In this document: positions 61,483-64,000 of the stretch, piece by piece
Position numbering within the stretch: position 1 is the first letter of the stretch
Layout of the letters: every line of letters begins with the position of its first letter
DNA from: Arthrobacter crystallopoietes
Lineage (GTDB): Bacteria; Actinomycetota; Actinomycetes; Actinomycetales; Micrococcaceae
Assembly: GCF_017603825.1 (NCBI RefSeq)
Contig: NZ_CP072014.1
Span: forward strand, 744,001 to 808,000
DNA length: 64,000 bases
Direction: 5' to 3'
Translations under genes and position numbers: made by a program
The notes under the pieces: model-generated
Databases searched by the model: none
What the model saw: the letters and a program-made list of their open reading frames with translations, nothing else
What the model was told of the DNA's origin: nothing

Positions 61483-62601
61483 GAGGTTCTCCTTTTTCAT
61501 GTTGCAGCGGCGTCGCACGCCCTTGAACTACTTGCCGTCGAAGACTTAGGCACACCCGCCCAGACTGCGAGGTGTGCACCGCGATAGCGGAAGGCCATTA
61601 GTTGCGAGCCGCGGGAACTATCGCGGCGCCTCCCCCAAGGTGACCTTCATCACTTCATTGCTTATGCGACTACCTTACACATGTGCTGCAGAGTTTGCAC
61701 TAGAAATTTAAAAAATTTAGAAATTCCGCACATCGAGCTAGTGAGGCACGCGTCTTGACGAAGAACCCGTCCATTGCGTCGTGCTGACAAGCCAAAGGTT
61801 CGTCGGTCACGAAGGCCTTGGAGCGTTCCGGGTAATCTCCATCCATCCGGCAAGCTCGACGGTCACGGGGTAAGCAACGGAGGACAGCATCTCCATATGG
61901 GCTAGCTGCTCGCCGAAGGCAAAGCGTCCGTCCGCCAGGATGCTAGAACCCTATGGAATGCTCCACGCCCCGCACCCACTGAGACGGATGCCTCCCTCAG
62001 GGCAACGCCGGCAATATCCCCTACCAGGACTCCCCGCGCGTCCGTTCCGTTCCGCCGGTTACCACCGGCCTAAGAAACCCCTTATTGAAACTCCGGCTCA
62101 CTCCAAGCGTCCCCGCAGTCGCACAAGCCGGTCCTTTACCGCGACCCTTGATTGCCACACGATTTCAGCAGAGGAAGTATCGGCGCGCTGAAAAGGACCA
62201 CGATTTGTCCCGAGGAACGGAGGAACGAAAATCGTAAGAATTTTCTTCCAGGGGACACGTTGTAGATGAGACACATATTCTTCTTCGAAGAACATGGTGC
62301 TGCACAAGCAGTAAGAATCGGGCCGTTCTTTCGATGTCTTCGCTTGGCGGCTTGCCGCTGTCTGTCGCTCTTCTCTGCACAGCGACACGCATAGCGGCGG
62401 TTCTCACGAGTACCACCATGAGTATCATCCGGTTCTATGCTCGTTAGACCCCTCATGTCTCAGGGGGAAGATACCCCACAAAATTTGATTCAACAGGGAC
62501 TGGTCATGATTGAGCACTCTGAAGCGCCGTCTAGCCCTAATCGCGCGCAAAGCGATAGCGGTAAACTGATACGGGAAATCACCGATGACGGGGAGAGTCC
62601 C
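61483..62601. other. 1.1-kb control region between the flavin reductase and LacI genes
   Basis: No supported gene. It holds a CRP/GlxR-like site (61640-61653), an AT-rich stretch around 61700-61725 with repeated AGAAATT/AAATTT that suits a promoter of the minus-strand operon, and a minus-strand open frame of about 45 codons near 61820-61955 (GRFAFGEQLAHMEMLSSVAY) that looks like a coding remnant but matches no family I know. The LacI gene's promoter should lie at the right end. Confidence 0.45.
61640..61653. promoter_or_regulatory. CRP/GlxR-like site upstream of the flavin reductase gene
   Basis: GTGACCTTCATCAC is an exact GTGA-N6-TCAC core. It lies 157 bp upstream of the flavin reductase start and downstream (in the minus direction) of an AT-rich promoter-like stretch. 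Carbon-status control of the monooxygenase operon is plausible. Confidence 0.45.
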
Positions 62602-63630
62602 ATGGAAGATACGCGGGATACTTCACCCGTTACTATGGCAACCCTTGCCAAGCGGGTCGGAGTGCACATCTCGACGGTTTCGCGGGCGTTGCAGGAACCG
62701 CGGCAACATACGACCAACAAGACCACCCTGATAATCAGGGAGCTGGCCGACCAACTCGATTTTCAGCCGGATGCCACAGCTTCACGGTTACGGACCCGCC
62801 GCAGCCGGCTCATCGGCGTCACGGTCCCGAGCCTGACCGATCCGGTTCACGCCACCACCTATGAAGGCATCGACAAGCAGGCCTTGCGCAGAGGCTACTC
62901 GACCATGTTGAGCATGTCGGCCAATCTTGATGATCGCTCTCCCAGCCGCGCCAACAGCCTTATCCGCAGCCGTGTCGAAGGAATCATCATCCAAGACACC
63001 TTTGAGGGCGATCTCCTCCCGGCGACTTTGCGGAAGCGGCACATACCGTATGTGATGTGCCTGAGGAAGAACGACAACGAGGTTTCAGTCGCGGTCGACG
63101 ATCTGCTGGGTGGACGGTTGGCTGCTGAGCATCTGGCGGCAGCGGGACATACGGAGATAGCGATCATTTCGCCTGATAGTTCAGTGAGCACGGGCAGGGA
63201 CAGAGTCGAAGGCTTTCGGCGCCGCATGCTGGAATTGGGCACAAGGATTGACGATTCACGGATAGTCCCTGCGGGATTCGATATTGCCTCCGGCCAGCGC
63301 GCCGCCGAAACGCTGCTTGACTGGCCTAAACTTCCCACAGCCATCTTTGCCAGCAACGACCTGACTGCCGCCGGCATCATGTTCAGGCTCCGGGAGGCAG
63401 GGATAACGATAGGGCGCGACGTCGCCCTGGTCGGCTACAACGACATAGAAATTTCCAAGCATCTGCCGGTGCCTCTGACCACCATTGCTTCCCCTCTGCA
63501 TGAGGTGGGAGCCAGAAGCCTCGACACCCTGGTCGAGGCCATCGAAGGCCGCACGCCACGCTCCTTGAAACTCACGCCGCAGCTGCTCGCCAGGGAATCA
63601 ACACTTGCATTCGCTCCGGTGAACGCCTGA
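62602..63630 (+). CDS. LacI family transcriptional regulator
   Basis: 342-residue repressor. I chose ATG 62602 (MEDTRDTSPVTMATLAKRVG), with GGGGAG upstream, because LacI proteins begin a few residues before the HTH; the frame is open from 62437 and ATG 62506 is another option. Residues about 11-58 form the HTH and hinge (TMATLAKRVGVHISTVSRAL, DFQPDATASRLRTRRSRLIG), and about 65-335 the sugar-binding-like effector domain (AIFASNDLTAAGIMFRLREAG, DVALVGYNDIEISKHLPVPLTTIA in parts). It may bind the perfect palindrome at 63893-63906. It is divergent from the monooxygenase operon across a 1.1-kb gap. Confidence 0.92.
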   Translation: MEDTRDTSPVTMATLAKRVGVHISTVSRALQEPRQHTTNKTTLIIRELADQLDFQPDATASRLRTRRSRLIGVTVPSLTDPVHATTYEGIDKQALRRGYSTMLSMSANLDDRSPSRANSLIRSRVEGIIIQDTFEGDLLPATLRKRHIPYVMCLRKNDNEVSVAVDDLLGGRLAAEHLAAAGHTEIAIISPDSSVSTGRDRVEGFRRRMLELGTRIDDSRIVPAGFDIASGQRAAETLLDWPKLPTAIFASNDLTAAGIMFRLREAGITIGRDVALVGYNDIEISKHLPVPLTTIASPLHEVGARSLDTLVEAIEGRTPRSLKLTPQLLARESTLAFAPVNA

Positions 63631-63892
63631 TCTTTTCCGAACAGCTTCCGCCGTCCTGCTCCAAGCGTTTGCTCTCATCATGGCCGTGAAGATGTTGGCC
63701 TGCTCCGTGTGACCCCGTCTGTTCCCGCCTGGGCTGGAACACCGTTAGTTCGCGGTCGCGACTTGGCCGCTCTTTCTGCCTCCCCGCCATCAAGCCATGT
63801 CCTTGCCGGGCATCCCGTTCCAGGCGGGATCCTCAGCACGACTGCATATCCTTCAGGTCGCGGGGCCCGCTAAGCAATCTCAAAAAAATTTC

Positions 63893-63930
63893 TGCAATCG
63901 ATTGCAATGTCCTCTTGCCCTCGCTAAAGT
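63893..63930 (+). promoter_or_regulatory. LacI-type operator overlapping a sigma-70-like promoter
   Basis: TGCAATCGATTGCA (63893-63906) is a perfect 14-bp palindrome with the central CG usual for LacI-family operators. It overlaps TTGCAA (63902-63907), which serves as -35, with TAAAGT (63925-63930) as -10 at 17-bp spacing. Binding there would block the promoter. The regulator at 62602-63630 is the obvious candidate; the target gene lies outside the window. Confidence 0.75.
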
Positions 63931-63949
63931 TGTTGCCCAGAGGCATCAA

Positions 63950-63967
63950 AAGTGATGGGGATCACTT
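63950..63967. promoter_or_regulatory. CRP/GlxR-like site downstream of the rightward promoter
   Basis: AAGTGATGGGGATCACTT is an inverted repeat with the GTGA-N6-TCAC core (63952-63965). It lies about 20 bp after the -10 hexamer, in the predicted leader, so binding would be expected to repress. Confidence 0.5.
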
Positions 63968-64000
63968 CCGCTCCGGGGCCTGATGCCGGTATTCGCTCTC

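Larger units (their letters stand above)
63631..64000. other. Intergenic end of window with a rightward promoter
   Basis: 370 bp after the LacI gene with no gene. The right half holds a LacI-type operator, a well-formed promoter and a CRP/GlxR-like site, all pointing to a gene that begins beyond base 64000. Confidence 0.6.

Noticed and set aside
1-64000. tRNA, rRNA, CRISPR arrays, riboswitches, phage genes, replication origins
   Set aside because: I looked for cloverleaf-like ends, regular repeat-spacer arrays and conserved RNA motifs by eye and saw none; a covariance-model scan would be needed to exclude small RNAs.

Overview
The window is high-GC DNA with dense, short-spaced genes, GTG/TTG starts, several promoters that look leaderless, and gene families typical of the Micrococcaceae. 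It most resembles a chromosome of an Arthrobacter-like soil actinobacterium; that placement is inferred from style and gene content, not from a marker gene. I found no rRNA, tRNA or CRISPR array. Almost everything is catabolic: uptake systems, amide/lactam/amine-degrading enzymes and their own regulators.

Layout. 1-2.7 kb: an MHS-type MFS transporter (cut by the window edge) and a metallo-beta-lactamase-fold hydrolase, divergent from a LysR regulator. 2.7-9.9 kb: a 'kip/pxp' locus, with PxpA, a fused PxpB-PxpC (KipI-KipA), a biotin carboxylase carrying its own biotin domain and a GntR regulator on the minus strand, divergent from an Nramp-like transporter (YcsG type) and a YcsI-type protein. 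Three copies of a perfect operator lie between them. 9.9-11.1 kb: a MerR regulator and a DUF2306 membrane protein. 11.2-15.8 kb: a class III aminotransferase and methylmalonate-semialdehyde dehydrogenase, divergent from a PucR regulator (beta-alanine-type catabolism). 15.9-19.3 kb: a PadR regulator with a membrane protein, convergent with formate-tetrahydrofolate ligase. 20-21 kb: a solitary DUF1016/YhcG nuclease in a degenerate stretch.

21.3-41.6 kb is a large catabolic island. On the minus strand, one apparent operon encodes a sugar-type ABC importer, a histone-deacetylase-fold amidohydrolase and an unusual regulator fusing a LuxR-type DNA-binding domain to a soluble periplasmic-binding-protein-like sensor. 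Divergently, the plus strand carries a polysaccharide-deacetylase-fold hydrolase, two SDRs, a C45-type acyltransferase/amidase, an APC permease, hydantoinase/lactamase subunits A and B, a PuuB-like FAD oxidoreductase, an aminoaldehyde dehydrogenase and a polyamine-type aminotransferase. Together they suggest uptake, deacylation or ring opening of an acylated amine or lactam, followed by putrescine/GABA-like breakdown.

41.6-47.1 kb is a scar region bracketed by two transposase remnants. It holds a mobilization-type coiled-coil protein, a relaxase lacking its N-terminus, a fragment of a membrane protein, an ApeA-like (anti-phage family) gene broken by an in-frame TGA, a helix-turn-helix gene whose 5' end runs into a transposase remnant, and a small Cys-rich protein. 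47.3-51.8 kb has two secreted proteins with tandem Ig-like repeats, the first frameshifted near its 3' end.

52.3-64 kb is a second catabolic cluster: a MerR-XRE-cupin fusion regulator, a second polysaccharide-deacetylase-fold hydrolase, RidA, an M20 amidohydrolase, an NCS1 permease, a cyclase-family hydrolase (beside the tail of a decayed paralogue), an HpaB-type FADH2 monooxygenase with its flavin reductase, and a LacI regulator. A perfect LacI-type palindrome sits on a promoter pointing out of the window. This set fits uptake, hydroxylation and hydrolytic opening of an N-heterocycle or aromatic amide; the substrate is not evident from sequence.
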